A stretch of DNA of 38,771 bases from Betaproteobacteria bacterium (GTDB lineage Bacteria; Pseudomonadota; Gammaproteobacteria; Burkholderiales; Burkholderiaceae_E). Location: positions 1-38,771 of the forward strand of contig JAGWVN010000026.1 in assembly GCA_018970865.1 (NCBI GenBank), read 5' to 3'. This document shows, in pieces, positions 15,325 to 24,734 of this stretch (position 1 is the first letter of the stretch; the number at the start of each line of letters is the position of its first letter). The notes beneath the pieces are model-generated. The model had not been told where the DNA came from and did no database searches. It saw nothing but the letters and a program-made list of their open reading frames with translations. The translations under genes were made by a program, and so were the position numbers.

Positions 15325-18300
15325 ATGCGCGACGACACGCCAACCGGCCTTCTGGTTCTGCACGGCAACCGCCTCGAGGCGCTGGCCGAGGCGCTGCTGC
15401 ACTGGCTGGCCCGCCATCCGCTGGCGCCGCTCGAATCCGAGACGCTTCTCGTCCAGAGCAACGGAATGGCCGAGTGGCTGAAGATGACCCTGGCCAGCGG
15501 GCAGGGGGTGTGCGCGGCAACCCGCATCGAGCTGCCGGCGCGCTTCATCTGGCGAGCCTACCGGGCGGTGCTCGGGCGCGAGGCCGTACCGCCGCAATCG
15601 CCGCTCGACAAGCTGCCGCTCACCTGGCGGCTGATGAGCCTGCTGCCCGCGCTGGCCAGTCAGCCCGGCTTCGCGCCGGTGGCAGGGTTCCTGGCCGATG
15701 GCGATCCGGCCCGGCGTCTGCAGCTTGCCGAGCGCCTGGCCGACCTGTTCGATCAGTACCAGGTGTACCGCGCCGACTGGCTGCACGACTGGGCTCGGGG
15801 CGTGGACAGTCTGCGGGCGGATCCGATGCGCGAGGGGGCGCAGGCCATCCCGGTGCCCGAGGATCAGCGCTGGCAGCCGGCGCTGTGGCGGGCGGTGCAG
15901 GCCGGCCTCGACATCGCGCAGCGCGCCGGCGCCCGCGCGCAGCTGCACCGGCGCTTCGTCGCGGCGCTGCGCGAGCCCGTCCACGGGGCGGGGCGGGCGT
16001 TCCCGGCCCTGCCTCGCCGGGTGGTGCTCTTCGGCACCACGCACATCCCGCATCAGACCCTGGAGGCGATCGCGGCCCTGTCGGCGCATTGCCAGGTGCT
16101 GCTGGCGGTGCCCAATCCCTGCCAGTACCACTGGGCCGACATCATCGATGGCCGCGAGCTGCTGCGCTTCGAGCGACGCCGCCATCCCTGGCGCCGCAAC
16201 CGCGATCTCTCGGCGCTGCCGCTGCAGGACATGCACGCGCATGGCCATCCGCTGCTGGCAGCCTGGGGCCGCCAGAGCCGGGACTTCATCCGCCAGCTCG
16301 ATGCCTTCGACGACGCCCAGGCCGCGGCCCGGCGCTTCGCGATGCCGCGCGTCGACCTGTTCGACGAGTCTGCGCCGCAGACCCTGCTGGCCCAGGTGCA
16401 GGCATCGGTGCGCGACCTGCTGCCCCTCGAGGAGCATGCCTGGCCGGCGGTGCCCAACGAGGACCGATCCATCGTCTTCCAGGTGGCGCACAGCGCGCAG
16501 CGCGAGGTCGAAGTCCTGCACGACCAGCTGCTGCAACTGCTGGCCCGTCCCCCGGGCCTGCAGCCGCTCGCGCCGCGCGACATCGTGGTCATGGTGCCCG
16601 ACATCGAGCGCTTCGCGCCGGCCATCCGCTCGGTGTTCGGCCAGCACCCGCGCCGCGATCCCCGTCACATCCCGTGGGGCATCGCCGATCAGCCCGAGCG
16701 GGGTCGCCAGCCGATGCTGATCGCGCTCGAGGAAGTGCTGCGGGCCCCCCATCAGCGATTCGGGGTGAGCCAGGTGCGCGATCTGCTCGGAGTGCCCGCG
16801 CTGGCCGCGCGCTTCGGCATCGACCCCGCCGGCGTCGAGCTGCTGGGGGAGTGGATCGCCGACGCGGGCATCCGCTGGGGCCTGAATGCCGCGCATCGCG
16901 AGGGGCTGGGCCTGGGGCAGGGCGGCGAGCAGAACACCTGGCGCTTCGGCCTGCAGCGGATGCTGCTGGGCTACGCCACCGGGGAGTTGCCGGCGGCCGG
17001 CGACTATGCCGGCATCGAACCCTATCCCGAGGTTGCCGGCCTGAGCGCGGGGCTGGCGGGCGCGCTCGATGAGCTGCTGCGGGTGCTCACCGAGTGGTGG
17101 CGCGATGCGGTCTCGCCCCGCCCGCCGGGCGCCTGGGCGCTGCGGCTGCGCAGCCTGCTCGAGTCGCTGTTCCGGGCCACCGACGACACCGATCGGGGCG
17201 TGCTGGCCGCGCTCGACCAGTCGCTGGGCGGCTGGCTCGAGGCCTGCGAGGCGGCCGGCTTCACCGAGCCGCTGGATGTCGGGGTGGTCCGCGAGGCCTG
17301 GCTCGGCGCGGTCGATGCGCCGGGGCTCTCGCGTCGATTCCGGGCCGGCGGCGTCACCTTCTGCACCCTGCTGCCGCTGCGCGCCATCCCGTTCCGGGTG
17401 GTCTGCCTGCTCGGCATGAACGACGGCGACTATCCGCGGCGCGGCAGTCGCATGGACTTCGACCTGATGGGTCTGCCGGGTCAGGCCCGTCCGGGGGATC
17501 GGTCGCGGCGCGACGATGACCGTCAGCTGATGCTCGATGCGCTGCTCTCGGCGCGGGAGGTGCTCTACATCAGCTGGGCCGGCCGCAGTCAGCGCGACAA
17601 CCAGCCGCAGCCGCCCTCGGTGCTGGTCGCCCAGCTGCGCGACTATCTCGGCGCGGGCTGGGGGCCCGCGGTGGTCGATGAGCGCACCACCGAGCATCCG
17701 CTGCAGCCGTTCAGCCGACGCTACTTCGAGCCGGCCGAGGGCGCCGCGTCCGGGGCGCTGTTCACGCACGCCCGGGAATGGCGGGCGGCGCATGCCGGGG
17801 ATGGCGTCGGGGATCGGGCCGAGGCCGCTGCCGTGCCCCTGCCGCCGCCGCCCGCGGGCGGCGCCCAGTCCGATCTCGTGCTGACGCTCGACGCGCTGAC
17901 GGCCTTCCTGCGCAATCCGGTGCAGGCCTTTTTCCGGCACCGGCTGCGGGTGTCCTTCGGCGATCGCGACGAGGCCGACGCCGATGACGAGACCTTCATC
18001 GGCCAGGGGCTCGAGCAGTGGGCCTGGACCGACACGCTGCTGCAGGCCTGCCGCCGCGCGATCGAGGCCTTGCCGGCCGCCGGCGGACCAACCCCGGCCG
18101 ACGACCGCCCGGCGCAGATCCGTGCCGTGCTTGGCCAGGAGCTCGGACGCCTGCGCCGCTCGGGCAGCCTGCCCCTGGCCGGGCCCGGCCGGCTGACCGA
18201 GCGCTCCCTGGGTGACGCGCTCTTGCCGATGCTGTCCCGCTGGCAGGAGTCCCTCGCGGACCTGCCGGATGCGCGCGAGCGCCTGCGGCTGCAGTGCGCC

Positions 18301-18909
18301 CATCCCGACGACGCCACGCTGCAGCTCGATGACTGGCTGGCCGGCGCGCGCGCGGCCGGCAAGGGCGCCCGCCCGGTCTGGATCGAGCTCCAGGCCAGCC
18401 GCCTCTGCACCATGGACGGGAAGCGCAAGGCCGAGCCGCTCCTGCGTGAATCCAAGCTGCTCGGCGCCTGGGTGCGCTGCCTGGCCAGCGCGGCCTGCGG
18501 CTCGCCCACCGACGGCATCCTGATCGGACAGGGCGCCCTGGTGCGGGTGCGGGCGCCCGACCCCGACGAGGCGCGACCGGTGCTTCACGCGCTCATGCTG
18601 GCCTGCCGCGACGGACTGCGCGGCAACGCTCCCCTGCCGACCGCCGCGCAGACCGGCATCGCCCTGCTGCGCCAGCCGGGCAAGGCGCGCGAGACCTATG
18701 AAGGCCGCTACAACAGCCCGACCCCGGGGGAGGGCGCCGAGCCGAGCCTGGCGCGGCTATTCCCCGACTACGACAGCCTGGCCGCCGATCCCGGCTTCGA
18801 GGCCGCCAGCCAGCGCCTCTATCAGCCCTTCCTCGCGTGGCTCGGCGCGCACGCGGTCCTCGAGACATCGCTGAGCGATGCCCCCGAGCCGGAGGCGATC
18901 GATGACTGA
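15325..18909 (+). CDS. recC: RecBCD enzyme subunit RecC
   Basis: The 1,194-residue protein matches RecC (E. coli 1,122). RecC is an inactivated helicase/nuclease-like subunit that splits the DNA strands and reads the recombination hot-spot Chi. Recognisable blocks are the N-terminal LVQSNGMAEWLKM, FGTTHIPHQTLEAI, the GMNDGDYPRRGSRMDFDLMG stretch, and a C-terminal nuclease-like domain with NPVQAFFRHRL. I chose the ATG at 15325, with GGAGA ten bases upstream, over longer in-frame starts inside the monooxygenase gene. It is the first gene of recC-recB-recD; its stop overlaps the recB start. The complex repairs double-strand breaks. Confidence 0.95.
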   Translation: MRDDTPTGLLVLHGNRLEALAEALLHWLARHPLAPLESETLLVQSNGMAEWLKMTLASGQGVCAATRIELPARFIWRAYRAVLGREAVPPQSPLDKLPLTWRLMSLLPALASQPGFAPVAGFLADGDPARRLQLAERLADLFDQYQVYRADWLHDWARGVDSLRADPMREGAQAIPVPEDQRWQPALWRAVQAGLDIAQRAGARAQLHRRFVAALREPVHGAGRAFPALPRRVVLFGTTHIPHQTLEAIAALSAHCQVLLAVPNPCQYHWADIIDGRELLRFERRRHPWRRNRDLSALPLQDMHAHGHPLLAAWGRQSRDFIRQLDAFDDAQAAARRFAMPRVDLFDESAPQTLLAQVQASVRDLLPLEEHAWPAVPNEDRSIVFQVAHSAQREVEVLHDQLLQLLARPPGLQPLAPRDIVVMVPDIERFAPAIRSVFGQHPRRDPRHIPWGIADQPERGRQPMLIALEEVLRAPHQRFGVSQVRDLLGVPALAARFGIDPAGVELLGEWIADAGIRWGLNAAHREGLGLGQGGEQNTWRFGLQRMLLGYATGELPAAGDYAGIEPYPEVAGLSAGLAGALDELLRVLTEWWRDAVSPRPPGAWALRLRSLLESLFRATDDTDRGVLAALDQSLGGWLEACEAAGFTEPLDVGVVREAWLGAVDAPGLSRRFRAGGVTFCTLLPLRAIPFRVVCLLGMNDGDYPRRGSRMDFDLMGLPGQARPGDRSRRDDDRQLMLDALLSAREVLYISWAGRSQRDNQPQPPSVLVAQLRDYLGAGWGPAVVDERTTEHPLQPFSRRYFEPAEGAASGALFTHAREWRAAHAGDGVGDRAEAAAVPLPPPPAGGAQSDLVLTLDALTAFLRNPVQAFFRHRLRVSFGDRDEADADDETFIGQGLEQWAWTDTLLQACRRAIEALPAAGGPTPADDRPAQIRAVLGQELGRLRRSGSLPLAGPGRLTERSLGDALLPMLSRWQESLADLPDARERLRLQCAHPDDATLQLDDWLAGARAAGKGARPVWIELQASRLCTMDGKRKAEPLLRESKLLGAWVRCLASAACGSPTDGILIGQGALVRVRAPDPDEARPVLHALMLACRDGLRGNAPLPTAAQTGIALLRQPGKARETYEGRYNSPTPGEGAEPSLARLFPDYDSLAADPGFEAASQRLYQPFLAWLGAHAVLETSLSDAPEPEAIDD

Positions 18910-21900
18910 CTCGCTCGATCCGCTTTCCTTGCCCCTGCAGGGCAGTCACCTGATCGAGGCCAGCGCCGGCACCGGCAAGACCTGGACGATCGCCGCCCTC
19001 TATGTGCGCCTGGTGCTCGGCCACGGCGGCGAGCCCCGTCTGCCCGGCGAGATCCTGGTGATGACCTTCACCCGCGCCGCCACCCGCGAGCTGTCGGACC
19101 GCATCCGCCGTCGGCTGGTCGAGGCGGCGGCCGGGTTCCGCGGTGAGCCGATCGCGGCCGACGATGCCTTTCTGGCGGCGCTGATCGCCGCCTATCCGGC
19201 GGGGCCGGCGCGTCAGCAGGCCGCCTGGCGGCTGGCCACGGCGGCCGAGGCCATGGATGACGCCGCCGTCCACACCATCGACGCCTGGTGCCAGCGCATG
19301 CTGCGGGAGCATGCCTTCGACAGCGGCAGCCTGTTCGACGAGACCCTGCAGGCCCAGGAGGCCGCCATGCGCGCCGAGGCGGTCCGCGACTACTGGCGCC
19401 AGCAGGTCTACCCGCTGGACGACGACAGCCTGTCGCCGGTGCTCGCGCAATGGAAGGATCTCGACACCCTCGAGGCAGCCATCCGCGATCTGCTCGACAC
19501 GCCGCTGCCGGACGGAGCCGGGCAGGGCAGCCTGGCCGAGCGGCTGGCTGCCGCGCCACGCGAGCGGGACGCGGCGCTGCGCCGGCTCAAGCGCGGCTGG
19601 GTGGAACGGGCCGATGCGCTGCGCGACTGGTTCGTGGCGGCGCGATCCGACCCGACCCATCCCGCTCGTGCGCTGTCCGCGCGGCCCGCCGATATCGCCC
19701 GGTGGACCGACGCCCTGCGCACATGGGCGCAGGACCCGGCGCCCACCGTCTTCGAGCCCTCCGAGAAGGCGATCTCGGTTCTCTCGGGCGCGGCGCTGCG
19801 CGATCACTTCGCCGCGCAAGGCCTGCCGCTCGCGCTGCCCGAGTGCGTCGATGCGTTCCGCGCGCTGTGCCGCGAGCTTGCCACGCTGCCCGAGCCGCCC
19901 TCGGTCATGCGCCTGCATGCCGCCGCGCAGGTGCGCGCGCGCATGCAGCAGCTCAAGGCGCGCGCGGGCAGCTTCGGCTTCGCCGACCTGCTTGAACGGC
20001 TCGATCAGGCGCTGGACAGCTCGGCCCACGGCGACCGGGCCATCCGCCTGCGCGAGCGCATCCTGGGACAGTACCCGGTGGCGATGATCGACGAATTCCA
20101 GGACACCTCGCCGCTGCAGCTGCGCATCTTCGATCGCCTCTACCGCATCGCCGAGCATCACCCCGCGCGCCTGCTGCTGCTGATCGGCGATCCCAAGCAG
20201 GCGATCTACCAGTTCCGCGGCGCCGACATCCGGAGCTATCTGCGCGCCCGCCGCGCCACCGAGGGCAGACACCATGTGCTGGGGGTGAACCGGCGCTCCA
20301 CCAGCGAACTCGTGGCAGCGGTGAATGCGATGTTCCAGCGCGCCGAAGACCGTCCTGGCGAGGGCGCCTTCCTGTTTCGCCGCGCCGACGCTCCCGCCGA
20401 GCTGCCCTTCGTCGCGGTGCAGGCCCACGGCCGCGCCGAACGGCTGCTCGATGCCGAAGGGGAGGCGGCGCCGATCACACTCGCGGTCGACACCACCCTC
20501 CTCGGCATGCGGGAGGCCATGCGGATCTTCGCCGATCGCTGCGCCGAGGCCATCGTCGCGCGGCTGAACGACCCCCGGGTCGGCTTCGAGACGATCGGCC
20601 AGCCGTTGCGCCGATTGCAGCCGGCCGACATCGCCGTGCTGGTGCGCACCGGCACCGAGGCGCAGGCGGTGCGTCAGGCCATGCAGCGCCGCGGCCTGGC
20701 CTCGGTCTATCTCTCGGACAAGGACACGGTGTTCCAGACCCCCGAGGCCGAAGACCTGCTGCGACTGCTGCAGGCCGTGGCCGCGCCGCGCGACATCCGG
20801 CTGGCGCGCGCGGCCCTGGCCACCCGGCTGCTGGGTTTCTCCATGGCCGAACTGGTGGCGCTGGCCAGCGACGACCAGGCCTTCGATCGCCAGTGCGAGC
20901 GCCTGCAGGCGCTCAGCCAGGTCTGGCAGACGCAGGGCGTGCTGGCCATGATCCGGCAGGCCCTGCATGTCTTCGGCTTGCCCGCCCGCTGGCTCGGTAC
21001 CCAGGAGCCGGCGGACAACGGCGAGCGTCGCCTGACCAACATCCTGCACCTCGCCGAACTGCTGCAGGCTGCCGCGGCCCAGCTCGAGGGTGAGCACGCG
21101 ACCGTGCGCTGGCTGCAGCAGCAGCTCGACGAGGCCGACGCCGGCCTGAACAGCGCCGACGATCTGCTGCTGCGACTCGAAAGCGATGCCGACCTGGTCA
21201 AGGTGGTCACCGTGCACAAGTCCAAGGGCCTGGAATACCCGGTGGTTTTCCTGCCCTTCGCCGCGCACCTGCGCGATCCCGGGCAGGACGCCCGCGCGGA
21301 CAGGCATCCCGCCTTTCTGTTGCCCGTGAGCGATGCCCCCGACGCCGGGCGCGAACTCGTGCTGACGCCCGGCCTGGATCACAAGGCCCAGCATGCGCGC
21401 GAACAGTTGCGCGAGAGCCTGCGGCTGCTCTATGTGGCGCTGACCCGGGCCCGCCATGCGCTCTGGATCGGTCTGTCGGCGCTCAGGATCGGCAACGGCA
21501 AGGAGTGCGTCTGGCCGCGCAGCGCCATCGGTCATCTGCTGTCGGGCCCCGCTCCCTGCGCGCCCGAGGCGGTCAGCGCCGCAGCCCACGGCCTGGCCCG
21601 GGATTGCCCTCTCGTGTCGGTGCAGATCATGGGCGAGGGCGCCGCCGCGGCCTCGTTCACCCGCCTGCAGCCGCGCCAGGCCCTGCCGCCGCTGGCCGCG
21701 CCGCCCGAGTACGACGCCCGCTTCGAGCGCGACTGGTCGATCAGCAGCTACACCGCGCTGGTGCGCGACGCGGGCCGAGCGGGCCCGCACGCGAGCGCGG
21801 GCTCGCTGCCGGCCCGGCTGCTGCGCGACGACGAGCCCGAGGGCGGCGAGCCTGCCGATGAGGCCCGCAACGCCGCAGTCGCTGCCAACGCCGCAGTCGC

Positions 21901-22702
21901 TGCCAACGCCAATGTCGCTGCCAACGCCGATGTCCCCGCATCGGCGCCACCGCGCGCCGATCCGGTCTGGCACCGTTTTCCGCGTGGCGCGGTCGCCGGC
22001 AACTTCCTGCACGATCAGCTCGAGTGGCTGGCCGGCGAGGGCTTCGCGCTGACTGCGTCGGCCGAGAATCCGCAGCGCCTGCTGCGCCGCTGCGAGCGCC
22101 AGGGCTGGGGCCATCGCGCCGACGATGTGCTTGTCTGGTTGCGGGAGGTCTGCAACACCCCGCTGCCGCCGCTGGGCGTGCCGCTCGCCGGGGTGGGCAG
22201 CCCCACGCCCGAGATGGAGTTCTGGTTCCCGAGCGATGGCCTGGCGGCCGAGCGCATCGACGCGCTCTGCCGTGAGCACCTGCAGCCCGGGCGGGCGCGT
22301 CCGGCGCTGCCGCAGCGCAGCCTCAAGGGCATGCTCATGGGCTTTGCCGACCTGGTCTTCGAGCACGACGGTCGGTTCTGGGTGCTCGACTACAAGTCCA
22401 ACCACCTCGGCCCGAACGACGCCGCCTACACCCTCGAGGCCATGAACGAGGCCATGTGCGAGCACCGCTACGATGTCCAGGCCACCCTGTATCTGCTCGC
22501 GCTGCACCGGCTGCTCGCCGTGCGGCTGGGGGCGGCCTACCGGCCCGACCAGCACCTTGGCGGCGCGATCTACCTGTTCCTGCGCGGCATCACCGGGCCG
22601 GCCGCCGGCTGCTGCCCGATCGTCGCGCCGCTCGCGCTCATCCGGCAGGTCGACGCGCTGCTGCCCGCCGGCCAGGCCCATGCGGCGCCGGAGGCGACAT
22701 GA
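18902..22702 (+). CDS. recB: RecBCD enzyme subunit RecB (helicase-nuclease)
   Basis: The 1,266-residue protein is the 3'-to-5' SF1 helicase and the nuclease of RecBCD. Walker A is ASAGTGKT with Lys26; motif II is DEFQDTS; other motifs are GDPKQAIYQFRGAD and TVHKSKGLEYPVVF. The C-terminal nuclease carries Asp1150, Asp1163 and Lys1165 (DYKSN), with the same 13- and 2-residue spacings as E. coli Asp1067, Asp1080 and Lys1082. The linker between helicase and nuclease contains a tandem 18-bp repeat (residues about 990-1013). I chose ATG 18902, which overlaps the recC stop by eight bases and puts Walker A at the expected place. The stop overlaps recD as ATGA. Confidence 0.96.
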   Translation: MTDSLDPLSLPLQGSHLIEASAGTGKTWTIAALYVRLVLGHGGEPRLPGEILVMTFTRAATRELSDRIRRRLVEAAAGFRGEPIAADDAFLAALIAAYPAGPARQQAAWRLATAAEAMDDAAVHTIDAWCQRMLREHAFDSGSLFDETLQAQEAAMRAEAVRDYWRQQVYPLDDDSLSPVLAQWKDLDTLEAAIRDLLDTPLPDGAGQGSLAERLAAAPRERDAALRRLKRGWVERADALRDWFVAARSDPTHPARALSARPADIARWTDALRTWAQDPAPTVFEPSEKAISVLSGAALRDHFAAQGLPLALPECVDAFRALCRELATLPEPPSVMRLHAAAQVRARMQQLKARAGSFGFADLLERLDQALDSSAHGDRAIRLRERILGQYPVAMIDEFQDTSPLQLRIFDRLYRIAEHHPARLLLLIGDPKQAIYQFRGADIRSYLRARRATEGRHHVLGVNRRSTSELVAAVNAMFQRAEDRPGEGAFLFRRADAPAELPFVAVQAHGRAERLLDAEGEAAPITLAVDTTLLGMREAMRIFADRCAEAIVARLNDPRVGFETIGQPLRRLQPADIAVLVRTGTEAQAVRQAMQRRGLASVYLSDKDTVFQTPEAEDLLRLLQAVAAPRDIRLARAALATRLLGFSMAELVALASDDQAFDRQCERLQALSQVWQTQGVLAMIRQALHVFGLPARWLGTQEPADNGERRLTNILHLAELLQAAAAQLEGEHATVRWLQQQLDEADAGLNSADDLLLRLESDADLVKVVTVHKSKGLEYPVVFLPFAAHLRDPGQDARADRHPAFLLPVSDAPDAGRELVLTPGLDHKAQHAREQLRESLRLLYVALTRARHALWIGLSALRIGNGKECVWPRSAIGHLLSGPAPCAPEAVSAAAHGLARDCPLVSVQIMGEGAAAASFTRLQPRQALPPLAAPPEYDARFERDWSISSYTALVRDAGRAGPHASAGSLPARLLRDDEPEGGEPADEARNAAVAANAAVAANANVAANADVPASAPPRADPVWHRFPRGAVAGNFLHDQLEWLAGEGFALTASAENPQRLLRRCERQGWGHRADDVLVWLREVCNTPLPPLGVPLAGVGSPTPEMEFWFPSDGLAAERIDALCREHLQPGRARPALPQRSLKGMLMGFADLVFEHDGRFWVLDYKSNHLGPNDAAYTLEAMNEAMCEHRYDVQATLYLLALHRLLAVRLGAAYRPDQHLGGAIYLFLRGITGPAAGCCPIVAPLALIRQVDALLPAGQAHAAPEAT
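21869..21940 (+). repeat. 18-bp tandem repeat inside recB linker
   Basis: Four units begin at 21869, 21887, 21905 and 21923. The first two are identical (AACGCCGCAGTCGCTGCC), the third has AAT for GCA, and the fourth is diverged. They encode NAAVAA, NAAVAA, NANVAA and NADVPA. The in-frame period lengthens or shortens the tether between the RecB helicase and nuclease domains by six residues per unit. Confidence 0.9.
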
Positions 22703-24579
22703 CGCCAGCCGGGATGCTGCACACCCTGGAACGCTGGCGCGCCGTCGGCTGCCTGCGCAGTCTCGACCTGGCCCTTGCCCGATTCCTCGCCGACACCGAT
22801 CCGCGCGCGCCGGCCAGCCTGCTGCTCGCGGCCGCGCTGCTGTCCCAGCTCGAAGGGCGCGGCCACTGCGCGCTTCCGGTTGCCGACCTGATGGCCGATC
22901 CGCAGGGCCTGCTCGCCTGGCCGTCCGACGCGATGGCCGGCCTGAGGGCCTTGCTGGCCGAGTGGCCGTCCGCCCCCGACGCGCGCGAGGCGGCATGGCA
23001 TGAGGCGGCGTCGATCGAGATCGAGCCGCTCAACGAGCAGGGCCGCTCGCCGCTGGTGCTCAGCGGCGGGCTGCTCTACCTGCGCCGCTACTGGCGCCAT
23101 GAGACCCGGGTGGCCGCGCAGGTGCGCGCCCGCGCCGGCGAGCGTTCGCCGGACATCGACCCGATTGCGGCGCAGGCCCTGCTCGATCGGCTGTTTGCGC
23201 CTCTGCCAGCAGGGGATGGGCCCGACTGGCAGAAGATCGCCTGCCAGACCGCGCTGCAAGGGCGCCTCACCCTGATCACGGGCGGCCCGGGCACCGGCAA
23301 GACCCACACCGCGGCCCGGCTCCTGGTTCTGCTGCAGTCGCTGCGGCCGGGGCCGGCGCCGCTTCGGGTCGCCCTGGCCGCGCCCACCGGCAAGGCCGCC
23401 GCGCGTCTTCGGCAGTCGATCAGCAAGGCGCTCGACGGGCTCGATGCGTCGCTGGCGGCCACGCTTCGCCTGACGCAGTGGACGGATGCTCTCGGTCCGG
23501 CGCGCACCCTGCATTCCCTGCTGGGCGCCCAGCCGGGCACCCGTCGCTTCCGGCACGATGCCGCCAATCCGCTCGACCTCGATCTGCTGATCGTCGATGA
23601 AGCCTCGATGATCCACCTCGAGATGATGGCCCTGCTGCTCGACGCCTTGCCTGCGCACGCCCGCGTGGTGCTGCTGGGCGACCGCGACCAGCTCGCCTCG
23701 GTGGAGGCGGGCGCGGTGATGGGCGATCTCTGCCAGGGAGCGGGCGAGGGCAGTGAATCGGCCCTTGCCCGACAGACCGTGGTGCTGCGCCGTAGCCACC
23801 GGTTCGGCGGACCGATCGGCGCCCTCGCGCTCGCGGTCAACGCGGGCGAGGCCATGGCCGCGCAGGCGCTGCTGCGCGCCGACATCGGGGGGCCGGTCAG
23901 CCTTGTCGAGGCGCACGATCCGCGCGCCGTGCCCGAGCTTGCCCTGGACGGCCGGCCGGGCGCGCAGGGCGGCTATCGCAGCTACCTCGCGCAGCTGGCG
24001 GCCCGCCCCGATGGCGAAGATCGCGAGGCCTTCGAGTCCTGGGTGAGGGCGGTGCTGCGGCAGTTCGATGCGTTCCGGGTGCTCTGCGCGGTGCGTGAGG
24101 GGCCCTGGGGCGTGAGCGGGCTCAACGAGTCGATCGAGCGCGCCCTCACGGAGGCGCGTCTGCTCGCGCGCCGCGGCGAGTGGTACGAAGGCCGACCGGT
24201 GATGGTCACCCGCAATGACCCGGCGCTCGGCGTGTTCAACGGCGACATCGGCATCGTGCTGCGCGAGCCCGCGGATGACGGGGCGCTGCGCTGCTGGTTC
24301 GGCGATGGCGAGAGCCTGCGCTCGGTGGCGGTCACGCGGCTGGCGGAGGTGGAGACCGCCTTCGCCATGACGGTGCACAAGAGCCAGGGCTCGGAGTTCG
24401 CCCATGTGGCGCTGGTGCTGCCCGAGGCCGATGTACCGGTGCTCACCCGTGAGCTGGTCTACACCGGCATCACCCGGGCGCGCAGCGCGTTCACGCTGGT
24501 GGCTCGGCATCCCGAGCTGATGGGCACGGCAGTCGGGCGGCTGACGCGACGGGTGAGCGGCTTGCGGGCGCGGCTGTGA
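22699..24579 (+). CDS. recD: RecBCD enzyme subunit RecD (5'-to-3' helicase)
   Basis: The 626-residue protein matches RecD (E. coli 608). Walker A is GGPGTGKT with Lys201. Further motifs are APTGKAAARL, LIVDEASM, LLGDRDQLASVEAG, MTVHKSQGSEF and YTGITRA. RecD moves along the 5'-ended strand and gives the complex its speed and processivity. The ATG at 22699 overlaps the recB stop (ATGA), so the three subunits are translationally coupled in the order C-B-D. It is the last plus-strand gene before the dif site, whose edge is 84 bases past the recD stop. Confidence 0.96.
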   Translation: MTPAGMLHTLERWRAVGCLRSLDLALARFLADTDPRAPASLLLAAALLSQLEGRGHCALPVADLMADPQGLLAWPSDAMAGLRALLAEWPSAPDAREAAWHEAASIEIEPLNEQGRSPLVLSGGLLYLRRYWRHETRVAAQVRARAGERSPDIDPIAAQALLDRLFAPLPAGDGPDWQKIACQTALQGRLTLITGGPGTGKTHTAARLLVLLQSLRPGPAPLRVALAAPTGKAAARLRQSISKALDGLDASLAATLRLTQWTDALGPARTLHSLLGAQPGTRRFRHDAANPLDLDLLIVDEASMIHLEMMALLLDALPAHARVVLLGDRDQLASVEAGAVMGDLCQGAGEGSESALARQTVVLRRSHRFGGPIGALALAVNAGEAMAAQALLRADIGGPVSLVEAHDPRAVPELALDGRPGAQGGYRSYLAQLAARPDGEDREAFESWVRAVLRQFDAFRVLCAVREGPWGVSGLNESIERALTEARLLARRGEWYEGRPVMVTRNDPALGVFNGDIGIVLREPADDGALRCWFGDGESLRSVAVTRLAEVETAFAMTVHKSQGSEFAHVALVLPEADVPVLTRELVYTGITRARSAFTLVARHPELMGTAVGRLTRRVSGLRARL

Positions 24580-24589
24580 GCGGGAAGCC

Positions 24590-24628
24590 TGTGCGGGCTG
24601 CTTGTGTGGGCTGCCTGTGTGGGCGCTT
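24590..24628. repeat. Three 13-bp imperfect repeats beside dif
   Basis: Units at 24590, 24603 and 24616 read TGTGCGGGCTGCT, TGTGTGGGCTGCC and TGTGTGGGCGCTT. The array lies between the recD stop and the dif site, 34 bases before dif. Its role is unknown; it could be slippage DNA or a protein-binding array. Confidence 0.65.
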
Positions 24629-24662
24629 GCGCGTGGCCCGCGCCGACGGCTGCGCGCAATAG

Positions 24663-24690
24663 AGTTTACATAATACACATTATGCGCATT
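24663..24690. other. dif: Chromosome-dimer resolution site dif
   Basis: In plus-strand order the left arm is AGTTTACATAA, the six-base centre TACACA, and the right arm TTATGCGCATT. Compared with the reverse complement of E. coli dif (left ATTTAACATAA, centre TATACA, right TTATGCGCACC), 23 of 28 positions match. The inner inverted pair CATAAT/ATTATG is perfect. By this alignment the left arm binds XerD and the right arm XerC. It is an AT-rich island in 70% GC, lies between convergent gene sets, and marks the likely replication terminus. XerC/XerD with FtsK would resolve chromosome dimers here. Confidence 0.88.
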
Positions 24691-24734
24691 CGTAGGTGCG
24701 CGCGATCCCGCATCAGCGCCCGATCAGCGCCCGT

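Noticed and set aside
21869-21940. CRISPR-like array
   Set aside because: The units are directly adjacent with no spacers and lie in frame inside recB.
18593-22996. 1,467-codon minus-strand open frame opposite recB and recC
   Set aside because: It has no domain or plausible composition, and recB and recC motifs are intact on the other strand.
15325-24579. Chi-like GCTGGTGG copies in and around recBCD
   Set aside because: Such octamers arise often from Leu-Val codons in this composition, and the Chi sequence of this organism is unknown.
24580-24734. Phage or element integrated at dif
   Set aside because: Only one full dif copy is present in the window, and no integrase, phage or cargo gene lies beside it.
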